Assembly: GCA_035353855.1 (NCBI GenBank)
Contig: DAOQAK010000022.1
Location: 1 to 55,354, forward strand
From: Bacteroidales bacterium
Lineage (GTDB): Bacteria > Bacteroidota > Bacteroidia > Bacteroidales > CG2-30-32-10
Length of the DNA stretch: 55,354 nt
Reading direction: 5' to 3'
Program-made: the position numbers and the translations under genes
Shown: positions 1 to 6,939 of the stretch, piece after piece
How the letters are laid out: each line of letters opens with the position of its first letter
How positions within the stretch are numbered: position 1 is the stretch's first letter
The notes under the pieces: generated by a model
Database searches by the model: none
What the model was told of the DNA's origin: nothing
What the model saw: only the letters and a program-made list of their open reading frames with translations

Positions 1-53
1 ACACTATTAAAGCGTTTTGATTTTTCCCTGCTTTTTTCCTGAGGAAACTCCAA

Positions 54-61
54 TATATTTG
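54..61 (+). promoter_or_regulatory. Candidate Bacteroidota -7 promoter box (TATATTTG)
   Basis: TATATTTG matches the phylum's TAnnTTTG -7 element and lies about 50 bases before the start of the secreted protein at 112. I see no convincing TTTG -33 element at the usual spacing. In AT-rich DNA such matches also occur by chance. Confidence 0.35.
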
Positions 62-111
62 TTAAACTGAATTATCCACTAAAAAACTATTGTCAAATTA
101 AATCCATTAAT

Positions 112-1536
112 ATGAAAAGGAAATTTTACACATTTATACTATTTATCAGTATTTGTTTATCAGGTTTTGTTACCTATTCACAAAACCCTGTTCCAAATGG
201 AAATTTTGAATCATGGGATTCTACATTTATGCCTTATTTACAGTATTACCCTGTTTGTTCAAATAGAGAAGCATTTTCAAAGGAAATGCCTTTTAATTGT
301 ATAAAAACAACTGACAGCTATCATGGCAGCTATGCTGTAAAGTTAACTTCAGAAGCACAAGACGGAGACACTCTTTTCGGATATTTTATTAATTCAAATC
401 CTAATGACAACCCTGCCAATTGGCATGGCGGAGTTCCATACGATCAAAAACCTACAGGTCTGAAGGGATATTTTAAATCGAACATTGCACTTAATGATAC
501 AGGTTTAGTAATCGTAGCATTTTCAAAAGCAGGAGTAAATATTGGATCGTATACATTAAAATTATACGGTATTCAATCAACATATGCTGCTTTTACTTTA
601 AATTTCAATCCTCCTTTATCAACTACTCCTGACTCTGTAATTGTAGGTTTCACATCGAGCAATGCTTTTGTTAATTTTGCTATACCCGGCAGTACTGTAA
701 CGCTTGACAGTATTTCATTTACCGGTGTTACCAGTCAGCCTGCAAATTTAAACGGAGATTTCGAGCTTTGGCAAAATGATACAATCTATGATATTAATAG
801 TTGGTATTATGACAATAATGAAGGTTTATCAAGGACTACAGATGCATTTGAAGGTAAGTATGCTATTTCTTTGGTTACTCAAGAAGGCACTAATCAAAAT
901 GGATCTCCCCGTACAAGCGCTTGTTCAATAAGCACAGGATATTATAAAAAATTAAATGGTAATACATATTATCTTGCAGGTGGTTATCCCTATTCTTATC
1001 AAACAGACTCTATTGCATTTTGGTATAAATACCTGCCTTCAAGTACCGATACAGCACAAATGTCGTTGAATTTTAAAAAAGATGGAAATCAATTTATGGG
1101 ATTTGGAATGCCTTTAACATCATCCTCTTCGTATAAATATGTTCGGTTCCCTTTTAATTTGCCTCAGGCACCCGATTCTGTTGTTGTTTCATTTCAATCA
1201 TCTCAATGGAAAGATTCTTCTTTGGTTTATGTTGGTTCAAAATTATTGCTTGATGGAATTCATTTCATATCTGATTCCATTACTGCGGGTTTACATTTTA
1301 CATCATCACTAAATGGATTAATTGTATATCCTAACCCTGCCAGCAATAATATTTATATTGAATCAAAAGAAATTATTACTACTGCTGAAATTATTGATAT
1401 GACAGGAAAAAAATTAATATCAAGAAATGCATTCAATAATAAAGGTATTGATATTAGTATATTGCCTGAAGGTGTTTATTTCATAAGAATAATTACTAAT
1501 AAGGAAATGATTACAAGGAAATTCATAAAAGAATAA
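112..1536 (+). CDS. Secreted protein with T9SS C-terminal sorting domain
   Basis: 474 residues. The N-terminus (basic MKRK, then a hydrophobic stretch, about residues 1-23) reads as a signal peptide. Two similar modules follow, each opening with a 'NG(N/D)FE-W' phrase (near residues 29 and 219), the pattern of PCMD- or carbohydrate-binding-like beta-sandwich domains on Bacteroidota surface proteins. The last ~70 residues form a type A T9SS sorting domain: YPNP at 406-409, a 'DMTGK' turn, and a 'GVYFIRI...RKFIKE' ending. It is therefore likely exported through the T9SS and anchored on, or released from, the cell surface. No catalytic motif is visible, so a binding or adhesion role is inference. 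The gene stands alone and is followed by a perfect GC-rich hairpin. Confidence 0.85.
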   Translation: MKRKFYTFILFISICLSGFVTYSQNPVPNGNFESWDSTFMPYLQYYPVCSNREAFSKEMPFNCIKTTDSYHGSYAVKLTSEAQDGDTLFGYFINSNPNDNPANWHGGVPYDQKPTGLKGYFKSNIALNDTGLVIVAFSKAGVNIGSYTLKLYGIQSTYAAFTLNFNPPLSTTPDSVIVGFTSSNAFVNFAIPGSTVTLDSISFTGVTSQPANLNGDFELWQNDTIYDINSWYYDNNEGLSRTTDAFEGKYAISLVTQEGTNQNGSPRTSACSISTGYYKKLNGNTYYLAGGYPYSYQTDSIAFWYKYLPSSTDTAQMSLNFKKDGNQFMGFGMPLTSSSSYKYVRFPFNLPQAPDSVVVSFQSSQWKDSSLVYVGSKLLLDGIHFISDSITAGLHFTSSLNGLIVYPNPASNNIYIESKEIITTAEIIDMTGKKLISRNAFNNKGIDISILPEGVYFIRIITNKEMITRKFIKE

Positions 1537-1545
1537 TTAATTATT

Positions 1546-1580
1546 TTCATAAGCGGCCGCCTTTGGCGGCCGCTTATGAA
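1546..1580 (+). terminator. Perfect 16-bp GC-rich hairpin, probable terminator
   Basis: Two 16-base arms (1546-1561 and 1565-1580) pair perfectly around a TTT loop; each contains GCGGCCGC. It sits 10 bases after the stop of the gene at 112. No U tract follows, so the termination role rests on position and stability only. Confidence 0.6.
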
Positions 1581-1593
1581 CTAAAATTGATAT

Positions 1594-1974
1594 ATGAAAA
1601 AAATAATTTTGCCCATTTTATTTGCTCTAATATTAATTTCTGTTTGCAATGCGCAAACAATAACTCCTTTGTTCAAAAACAATAATAACGATAAAAACAT
1701 TTCGATATTATTATCACATACTGATACTGAAATACAAATTCCAAAAATTTCATTCCACTCAAAACTGATGTTAGCCAATTATAGTCTGTTTTACGACCCA
1801 TCATATAACAGGCAATATTACTTTGAAAAGAATTTCCAGGAATGTAATAAAAAATATTTCTTATATAATTTTAACCATTACACCAACGATCCTTTAGCCC
1901 AGTATAATGACATATCATCTGTTTTAATATTTGGAACTATAAATTACATAAGTCTTTTATTTGAGAAACATTAA
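1594..1974 (+). CDS. Small predicted secreted protein of unknown function
   Basis: 126 residues with a clear signal peptide (MKKI, hydrophobic core, cleavage near the CNAQ at about residue 21). The mature part is short, rich in Asn, Tyr and Phe, and has no motif I recognise. It starts 13 bases after the hairpin that ends the previous gene and is followed by the 21-bp periodic array. Being real rests on the signal peptide and an open frame uncommon for such AT-rich DNA; the function is unknown. Confidence 0.55.
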   Translation: MKKIILPILFALILISVCNAQTITPLFKNNNNDKNISILLSHTDTEIQIPKISFHSKLMLANYSLFYDPSYNRQYYFEKNFQECNKKYFLYNFNHYTNDPLAQYNDISSVLIFGTINYISLLFEKH

Positions 1975-2004
1975 AATTTATAATTATTCTTCGACTTTTG
2001 AACT

Positions 2005-2256
2005 CTCCTGAATAATATTAAAAAGCGCTGTACGGGAAAATAAATGACCTGTGCGGAATTTATAAACCCCTGCGAGAAAAATACAAAGCCCTTCGATAGA
2101 AATACAAACTACTGTGGGAGAATTATAAAACCCTGTCAGATTTTTATAAATGCACAAGATTATTTTAAAATACCCTGTATGATTTTTAATAAGCACTGAA
2201 CTTATTTTATAAATCACTTACGTATTTTTATAAATTACTTACGTTATTTCGTGAAT
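2005..2256. repeat. Degenerate 21-bp tandem array, about 12 units
   Basis: Starting at 2005, every 21 bases there is a unit of the rough form C-M-C-T-G-T (or a variant), 5-8 mixed bases, then a run rich in A and T ending in 'ATAAAx'. Clear units start at 2026, 2047, 2068, 2089, 2110, 2131, 2173, 2194, 2215 and 2236; 2005 and 2152 are weaker. The spacing stays at exactly 21 although the units differ at many positions. 21 bp is two helical turns, so the A/T tracts would lie on one face of the DNA. A 77-codon minus-strand open frame crosses the array with a 7-residue period, but I regard it as a by-product. The 1975-2511 gap holds this array, the short palindrome CGTTATT/AATAACG at 2242-2260 and the hairpin at 2386. 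Confidence 0.75.
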
Positions 2257-2385
2257 AACGCCTCTACCTTTTCAAAGAGGAGCAAGCATTACGCTATGTT
2301 AAAAGTGCGCGAACCATTGGCGTTAATGCGCGTCATCAAGGGGATACACAAAACTGTTGTATAACCCAGTATAAAAATCGTTTTT

Positions 2386-2428
2386 ATAATAAGAGCGGCG
2401 CCAGCTTTGCTGGCGCCGCTCTTATTAT
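2386..2428. terminator. Perfect 20-bp hairpin with GC-rich core
   Basis: Arms 2386-2405 and 2409-2428 are perfectly complementary around a TTT loop, with GCGGCGCCAGC at the core and AT-rich outer ends. It lies between the 21-bp array and the PanE-like gene. It resembles the hairpin at 1546 in form (TTT loop, no separate U tract) but not in sequence. A terminator is the simplest reading. Confidence 0.55.
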
Positions 2429-2457
2429 TTATTAATCATTCCAATTGAAACATTTTC

Positions 2458-2465
2458 TATATTTG
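2458..2465 (+). promoter_or_regulatory. Candidate -7 promoter box (TATATTTG)
   Basis: A TAnnTTTG match about 47 bases before the ATG of the PanE-like gene, placed just after the hairpin at 2386. No -33 box at standard spacing was found. Confidence 0.35.
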
Positions 2466-2511
2466 TTCAATTCATATAACATTTCAAAAATTATTTTTTA
2501 CATATATTAAC

Positions 2512-3435
2512 ATGAAAATAGCCATTATCGGAACCGGCGGAGTTGGCGGATACTTTGGCGGAAGACTCGCCAATGCCGGATATGATGTTACTTTCTTTGC
2601 ACGTGGCGCTCACCTGAAAGCAATACAAACAAACGGGTTGAAAGTAAAAAGCATTAAAGGCGATTTTATTATTAATCCGGCTAAAGCTACAGATAATATT
2701 AAAAAGATAGGAATAGTTGATTTTATTATTGTTGCAGTTAAAGCATGGCAGATAAAAGAGATTGCAAAAGAGCTTCCTGCCATTATGCATTCTGAAACCA
2801 TTGTCATTCCTATGCAAAACGGGGTTACTGCTGTTGACGAATTGAAAGAATATATTGATCAAAAAAATATAATCGGCGGATTATGCAGGGTTTTCAGCAG
2901 GATTGATGCACCCGGAATAATTGAACATTTCGGTATTGAACCTTTTATTCTTTTCGGAGAACTTGATAATTCAACAACTGAACGCATTCAAAAAATAAAA
3001 TCAGTTTTTGATAAAGCAGAAATCACAAACAAAATTGCAAATGATATTACAGCCGAATTATGGAAAAAATTTATTGGCATATGTGTTGGCGGATTAATGG
3101 CAGTATCAAAAACAAATTATGGAGAGCTGCGTGAATTAAAAGAAACACGACAACTCACTGTAAAGCTTCTTACTGAAATTTATAACCTTTCGCAAAAAAT
3201 GAGAATCAATATAGAACCCGATTATGTAAGCAAAGTGATGAAGGCTATTGACTCCTACCCTTACGAATCTACATCCTCACTCACGCGGGATGTGTGGGAA
3301 GGAAAACCTTCGGAAATAGAAGAACAAAACGGAACTGTAGTGAAACTTGCAAAACAACATGATGTTGAAACACCTGTCAATAACTTTATATACAGTTGTA
3401 TTCTTCCTATGGAAATAAAAGCAAGGAAAAGATAA
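2512..3435 (+). CDS. panE: 2-dehydropantoate 2-reductase family protein (PanE/ApbA)
   Basis: 307 residues, the usual family length. The N-terminal Rossmann fold opens with the NADPH loop GTGGVGG (residues 7-13); QNG follows at 102-104. 'ELWKKF' (around K185/K186) carries the expected catalytic lysine, and the C-terminal helical domain contains 'SYPYESTSSLTRDVW...EIEEQNG', the pantoate-binding pattern. The enzyme reduces ketopantoate to pantoate in the cytoplasm for coenzyme A synthesis. The family also contains paralogues acting on other 2-keto acids, and no other pantothenate gene is nearby, so substrate assignment is by family only. It stands alone with its own promoter-like box and ends at a bidirectional hairpin. 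Confidence 0.85.
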   Translation: MKIAIIGTGGVGGYFGGRLANAGYDVTFFARGAHLKAIQTNGLKVKSIKGDFIINPAKATDNIKKIGIVDFIIVAVKAWQIKEIAKELPAIMHSETIVIPMQNGVTAVDELKEYIDQKNIIGGLCRVFSRIDAPGIIEHFGIEPFILFGELDNSTTERIQKIKSVFDKAEITNKIANDITAELWKKFIGICVGGLMAVSKTNYGELRELKETRQLTVKLLTEIYNLSQKMRINIEPDYVSKVMKAIDSYPYESTSSLTRDVWEGKPSEIEEQNGTVVKLAKQHDVETPVNNFIYSCILPMEIKARKR

Positions 3436-3437
3436 AC

Positions 3438-3476
3438 ATTCAGCGCCCTTCCGCAATTGCCGGAAGGGCGCTGAAT
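3438..3476. terminator. Bidirectional hairpin terminator between convergent genes
   Basis: 16-base perfect arms (3438-3453, 3461-3476) around CAATTGC. It starts 3 bases after the PanE-like stop and lies 24 bases from the end of the convergent esterase gene, so it can serve both. Confidence 0.75.
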
Positions 3477-3499
3477 AAAATAATGCTATAATTTAAATC

Positions 3500-4723
3500 C
3501 TATTGAACAACAAATTTCCCAACGCTTAACAGTTTATTATCCTGCTCAAATAATTTATAAAAATAAATACCATTTACTAATCCACTTTTGTGAATAGTAA
3601 TTTTATCACCATTTAAATTTTTATACTGAGCAACTTCTTTCCCTGTAATATCAAATATTACAAGCGATGCATCTTTTAAAGGAAGCGTTGTTGATATTTC
3701 TGCATTATCAATAAAAGGATTCGGAGCTATCATTACTCCAACATTATTATCATATTCCGCAGAAATGGTAGTAATACCGCATATCCATTCATATAAATGA
3801 TCCCGTACAAAAGCAAATGTTGTATCGATGTAGGCTGAAGCATTAGTAAGGTTTACCCTGGAATCAAATGGTACATGCCCTGCTCCCTGAAAAGTATAGA
3901 ACGGATTCAGTACTCCCACGTGATTGGCTCGTAAATTAATTGAAGCACTGCCATCAACTTCTATTACACTAAGTGCTGTACCGGTTGCATAAGGCACGAT
4001 ATCATCATTTGTCCCATGCATACTAATGATAGGAACATCGCCATGTTCTAAAAATGTTGAATCCCCAAGAGCACCGCATAAATTTATCACATAATCCACT
4101 TTACTGGAATATCCTGGATTGCCTGATAATCCTTCAACTCCGCCAGCACCTGTAGTATCAATACCTGCCGAAAGGATTTCGGAAATTTTATCAAGGCTGC
4201 TTACATGCAATGCTGTTAACGCTCCGGCAGACGTTCCTCCCACAACAATGATATTGGTATCGATTTTATATGTGTTTGTTGTAGCGGCATCCTGCCTGAA
4301 ATACCGCACTGCTGCACGCATATCATGCGTAGCGCGATACAAAGCATACGAAAGTTTTTCAGCAGTAGTAATGGTAACTCCAACCCGATAATCAATACTT
4401 ACTGCTACATAACCCAGTGATGCAAACTTATTACAAAGCGCTACAAGAGCCGGTTCTCTTTTATCTTCAACAACAAAAGCGCCTCCCGGTGCAAAAATAA
4501 TCAGCGGACGTTTTGCCAAAACATCTCCATGTGGCTGATAAATATCCATCCTAAGCGTTGAATAAACATTAAGGTAATTATAGTTATGCCCATAAACCAC
4601 ATCCTGGGTAACATCTACAGAATACAGGCTGTCGTGGTATCGTCCACCCGAACAATCGACTTGTGCAAATATGTTTGAAGTGGTGGAAAAAATAAAAATA
4701 AAAAGATAAAAAGCTTTTTTCAT
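3500..4723 (-). CDS. T9SS-exported alpha/beta-hydrolase (esterase/lipase-like)
   Basis: 407 residues. Signal peptide at 1-20 (cleavage near FAQ). The catalytic domain shows an oxyanion-hole strand 'IIFAPGGAF' (75-83), the nucleophile elbow GTSAG with Ser165, an acid 'HGTNDDIV' and a late His 'GAGHVPFD', giving a complete Ser-Asp-His triad of the carboxylesterase/PHB-depolymerase-like group. About 75 C-terminal residues form a T9SS sorting domain ('APNPF', 'DITGKEV', 'GIYFYKL'). It is probably a secreted esterase acting on polymers or acylated sugars; the substrate is not predictable. It reads as a single gene with about 780 bases of non-coding DNA upstream. Confidence 0.85.
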   Translation of the reverse strand: MKKAFYLFIFIFSTTSNIFAQVDCSGGRYHDSLYSVDVTQDVVYGHNYNYLNVYSTLRMDIYQPHGDVLAKRPLIIFAPGGAFVVEDKREPALVALCNKFASLGYVAVSIDYRVGVTITTAEKLSYALYRATHDMRAAVRYFRQDAATTNTYKIDTNIIVVGGTSAGALTALHVSSLDKISEILSAGIDTTGAGGVEGLSGNPGYSSKVDYVINLCGALGDSTFLEHGDVPIISMHGTNDDIVPYATGTALSVIEVDGSASINLRANHVGVLNPFYTFQGAGHVPFDSRVNLTNASAYIDTTFAFVRDHLYEWICGITTISAEYDNNVGVMIAPNPFIDNAEISTTLPLKDASLVIFDITGKEVAQYKNLNGDKITIHKSGLVNGIYFYKLFEQDNKLLSVGKFVVQ

Positions 4724-5022
4724 TTCTTTTATTTTAAAAATTAAACTTTTTGTAAAGGAATAAATTATTGGTAAGTCTATTGAATGAAAAACACTGAAAT
4801 GTTATAAACTTTATTAAATTGTATATTCTACCTGTTGAAATGTATCCGTATGAAAAAACAATACAATATTTATATTCTGAAAACATATTGAATCCATAAA
4901 GCAGGGCACTAATATATTAAAGAATATTCTACATATTTAATTTTTAACTCAAAACTTATACACTAATATTAACAGGATATTCAATAACCATTTCATTTTG
5001 GAATATTACTTTAAATCCAATT
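4724..5022. other. AT-rich intergenic stretch, no gene seen
   Basis: This is the upstream region of the esterase gene (minus strand). I see no convincing open frame, hairpin or RNA gene here. The rest of the gap to 5525 is filled by the repeats listed next. Confidence 0.5.
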
Positions 5023-5128
5023 ATACCGACAGAAAAGAGGTTTGCAAAAATATTTTTTGTTCTCTGTACGGACTAACTCGTTCTAAACAGTTTTGCGTTT
5101 GCAAACCTGATAAGAACGAGTATAAATT
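5023..5128 (+). repeat. 106-bp structured repeat, copy 1 of 3
   Basis: Same length and orientation as the copies at 11122 and 36903, with only a few substitutions. It begins TATACCGACAG and ends AACGAGTATAAAT. Internal complementary pairs: TATACCGACAG with CTGTACGGTATA (this copy reads CTGTACGGACTA, which weakens the stem), CTCGTTCT with AGAACGAG, and AGGTTTGCAAA with TTTGCAAACCT. It lies in the long gap upstream of the arr-like gene. Confidence 0.9.
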
Positions 5129-5152
5129 AACAATTACTATAATATATTTTTT

Positions 5153-5416
5153 CATTGTTGTCCGATTAATTTTTTTTATTTCGTACCTACGGCACTTAGC
5201 TAAATTAATTAATGTACCATTCTACCAATATTAAGTACCTACCTGCCCGACCACGTCTTTCAGGCGGGCGGTACTTTTTTAGCCTCGTTAGAGGCGACAT
5301 ATTGGTAAAATATAAAATGATAATAACATAAGCCCCGTAGGTGGCGACATATATTTTAAAGCATTCAAATAAGGACATCCAAACATATTATAGAATATTT
5401 AATCGGACAACAATGA
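5153..5416. repeat. 264-bp segment bounded by 18-bp perfect inverted repeats
   Basis: TCATTGTTGTCCGATTAA (5153-5170) recurs as its exact reverse complement at 5399-5416. The segment between has no long coding frame. It contains an imperfect hairpin at about 5234-5275 (AGTACC/GGTACT outer pairs, GCCCG/CGGGC inner) and two REP-like units of the form 'AGCC(T/C)CGTxxGxGGCGACATAT' near 5281 and 5332. It looks like a non-autonomous mobile element or a scar. No target-site duplication is clear. Confidence 0.65.
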
Positions 5417-5524
5417 TAGTTTTTGTATTTTAGTAAAAATTTACCGGGAATAATGATGCTGCGGCTAACTCCCCAGCGTGCCCAAACACGGAAGCATTAG
5501 CAATTGCTGATATATTGCTTCAAA

Positions 5525-5971
5525 ATGAGACCAAACAAAAGCATGAACAAGTCGATGAAACCTGGCAGCAACGATAATTCACCACAATATTATCATGGCA
5601 CAAAAGCCAAGCTAAAAAAAGGCGACATGATAGAACCCGGCTTTAATTCAAACTTCGGTAAAAGAAAAAAAGCATCATATGTTTACCTTACCGCTACACT
5701 GGATGCTGCCAAGTGGGGAGCCGAGCTTGCCCTGGGCGAAGAACCTGGCAGAATCTATATTGTAGAACCTACCGGTCCTATTGAAGATGACCCGAACCTA
5801 ACAGACAAGAAATACCAGGGTAACCCCACAAAATCATATCGTTCGCGGAATGCTCTACGGGTTATTGGCGAAGTTACGGTTTGGCAAGAGCACTCTCCAG
5901 AGGAGATTAAAACTATGAAGGAAAACCTTGATCGCCTTAAACAACTTGGTATTGAAGCCATAGAGGATTGA
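5525..5971 (+). CDS. arr: Rifampin ADP-ribosyltransferase family protein (Arr)
   Basis: About 148 residues from the ATG at 5525; a TTG at 5504 and later ATGs at 5543 and 5555 are alternatives, and the first conserved residues start only after these. The fold-defining Arr motifs are all present in order: YYHGTK (catalytic-site His), 'SYVYLTATL' with the NAD-site Tyr, 'WGAELA', 'IYIVEPTGP-EDDPNLT' with the key Asp, 'GNPTKSYR', 'VIGEV..W', and an 'IEAIED' end as in mobile arr genes. Family members move ADP-ribose from NAD to a hydroxyl of rifampicin; chromosomal homologues are common and their native role is uncertain. It sits alone behind the inverted-repeat block, which fits acquisition, but no cassette recombination site is visible. 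Confidence 0.88.
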   Translation: MRPNKSMNKSMKPGSNDNSPQYYHGTKAKLKKGDMIEPGFNSNFGKRKKASYVYLTATLDAAKWGAELALGEEPGRIYIVEPTGPIEDDPNLTDKKYQGNPTKSYRSRNALRVIGEVTVWQEHSPEEIKTMKENLDRLKQLGIEAIED

Positions 5972-6063
5972 GTAAAAAATAAAAATCAATTGAATAATTT
6001 AAAACAATGTATGCTTATCTTCTCATAACTTCATTATAATAGAATAGAAAGTTAAAATAAAAA

Positions 6064-6879
6064 ATGAAACAAAATCTATTTATAAAATATCTCATTCTTC
6101 TTTTTATTAGTCAATTATTCGTTGGTTGCGAATTCTATCCGTTAATACAAAAATCATATTTTGCAAACCCACCTAATGCTGCATATTTTCAATACGAAAA
6201 AGAAAAGAACATAAAATTTTCGGGTAATTTTTCTCATGCGCAAATACAATCAAATATTATTTTATTTAAGCATTTCGGGTTATCAGCGGGCTTAATGGGC
6301 GGTTTTTATAAACATGGTGCAGACATTGGCGGAGTTTACTTTACAAACTTTTCCCCTTCCGGTTATTTTGAGTTGCAAGGTGGAGCAGGCTTTTACCAGG
6401 ATAAAACCAGTTGGGTAAAAACATTGGCAGCAACAGGTGCATCATATCAGGTATGGTTCGACTATACTATAGACAGTAAATATAGAAAGATGTATGCACA
6501 ACCCAGTTATTTTTTCAAGGTTAATCAGGATATTAAACTAGGCTTAACATTAAAAGCAAATTATGTTTATTTTTCGAAATACTTTTATGAATATTCACGA
6601 GCAGAATACCAGGATCAGATGCAAATCAGTGCACCTTATGATTATGGTAAAGCCGATACAAAAAATATTTCCTGTTTTGTTTATGAGCCTACATTAACAA
6701 TCCAACAGGTAAAAGATATGAAGAGATATTTTATTCAATTATCATATGTTTATTCAACGAATGCATTTACAACAAGCGCTTCATCATGGGGACAGGAATA
6801 TCAATCAAATCACCCGCAACATGCAGACTTTGTAATAGCTGCCGGAATTGAATTTAAGTTTGGAAAACCCAAAGAATAA
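6064..6879 (+). CDS. Putative lipoprotein / outer-membrane beta-barrel-like protein
   Basis: 271 residues. The first 22 form a lipoprotein signal peptide with a lipobox-like 'LFVGC' (Cys about 22). The mature part alternates aromatic and polar residues with many Gly-rich turns ('GLSAGLMGGFYKHG', 'YFELQGGAGFY') and ends 'AGIEFKFGKP', typical of small outer-membrane beta-barrels. A lipid-anchored protein with a barrel-like tail is odd, so the Cys may be coincidental. No specific family is recognised. The start ATG at 6064 fits the signal peptide. It converges on ppdK, with a shared hairpin between. Confidence 0.7.
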   Translation: MKQNLFIKYLILLFISQLFVGCEFYPLIQKSYFANPPNAAYFQYEKEKNIKFSGNFSHAQIQSNIILFKHFGLSAGLMGGFYKHGADIGGVYFTNFSPSGYFELQGGAGFYQDKTSWVKTLAATGASYQVWFDYTIDSKYRKMYAQPSYFFKVNQDIKLGLTLKANYVYFSKYFYEYSRAEYQDQMQISAPYDYGKADTKNISCFVYEPTLTIQQVKDMKRYFIQLSYVYSTNAFTTSASSWGQEYQSNHPQHADFVIAAGIEFKFGKPKE

Positions 6880-6895
6880 ATTTCATTATATAAAA

Positions 6896-6920
6896 AAAAG
6901 GGAACCTTGCGATTCCCTTT
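6896..6920. terminator. Hairpin terminator between convergent genes
   Basis: AAAGGGAA (6897-6904) pairs with TTCCCTTT (6913-6920) around an 8-base loop. An A run precedes it and TTTAATTT follows, so it can act as a U-tract terminator on both strands, for the barrel-like protein and for ppdK. Confidence 0.7.
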
Positions 6921-6939
6921 AATTTCAAATATTCACAGA

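Noticed and set aside
1984..2217. Minus-strand 77-residue frame over the 21-bp array with 7-residue repeats
   Set aside because: The 21-base period keeps any frame periodic. It has no signal, domain or ribosome-binding context, so it is a by-product of the array.
2005..2256. CRISPR array
   Set aside because: Units are contiguous and only 21 bases with no conserved repeat-spacer alternation, and no cas gene is present.
4998..5234. 78-residue plus-strand open frame
   Set aside because: It runs through repeat copy 1 and the inverted-repeat end; the protein has no domain and the repeats explain the sequence.
5440..5525. Integron attC site before arr
   Set aside because: No GTTRRRY core with paired inverse core was found; the short CGTG/CACG hairpin there is too weak.
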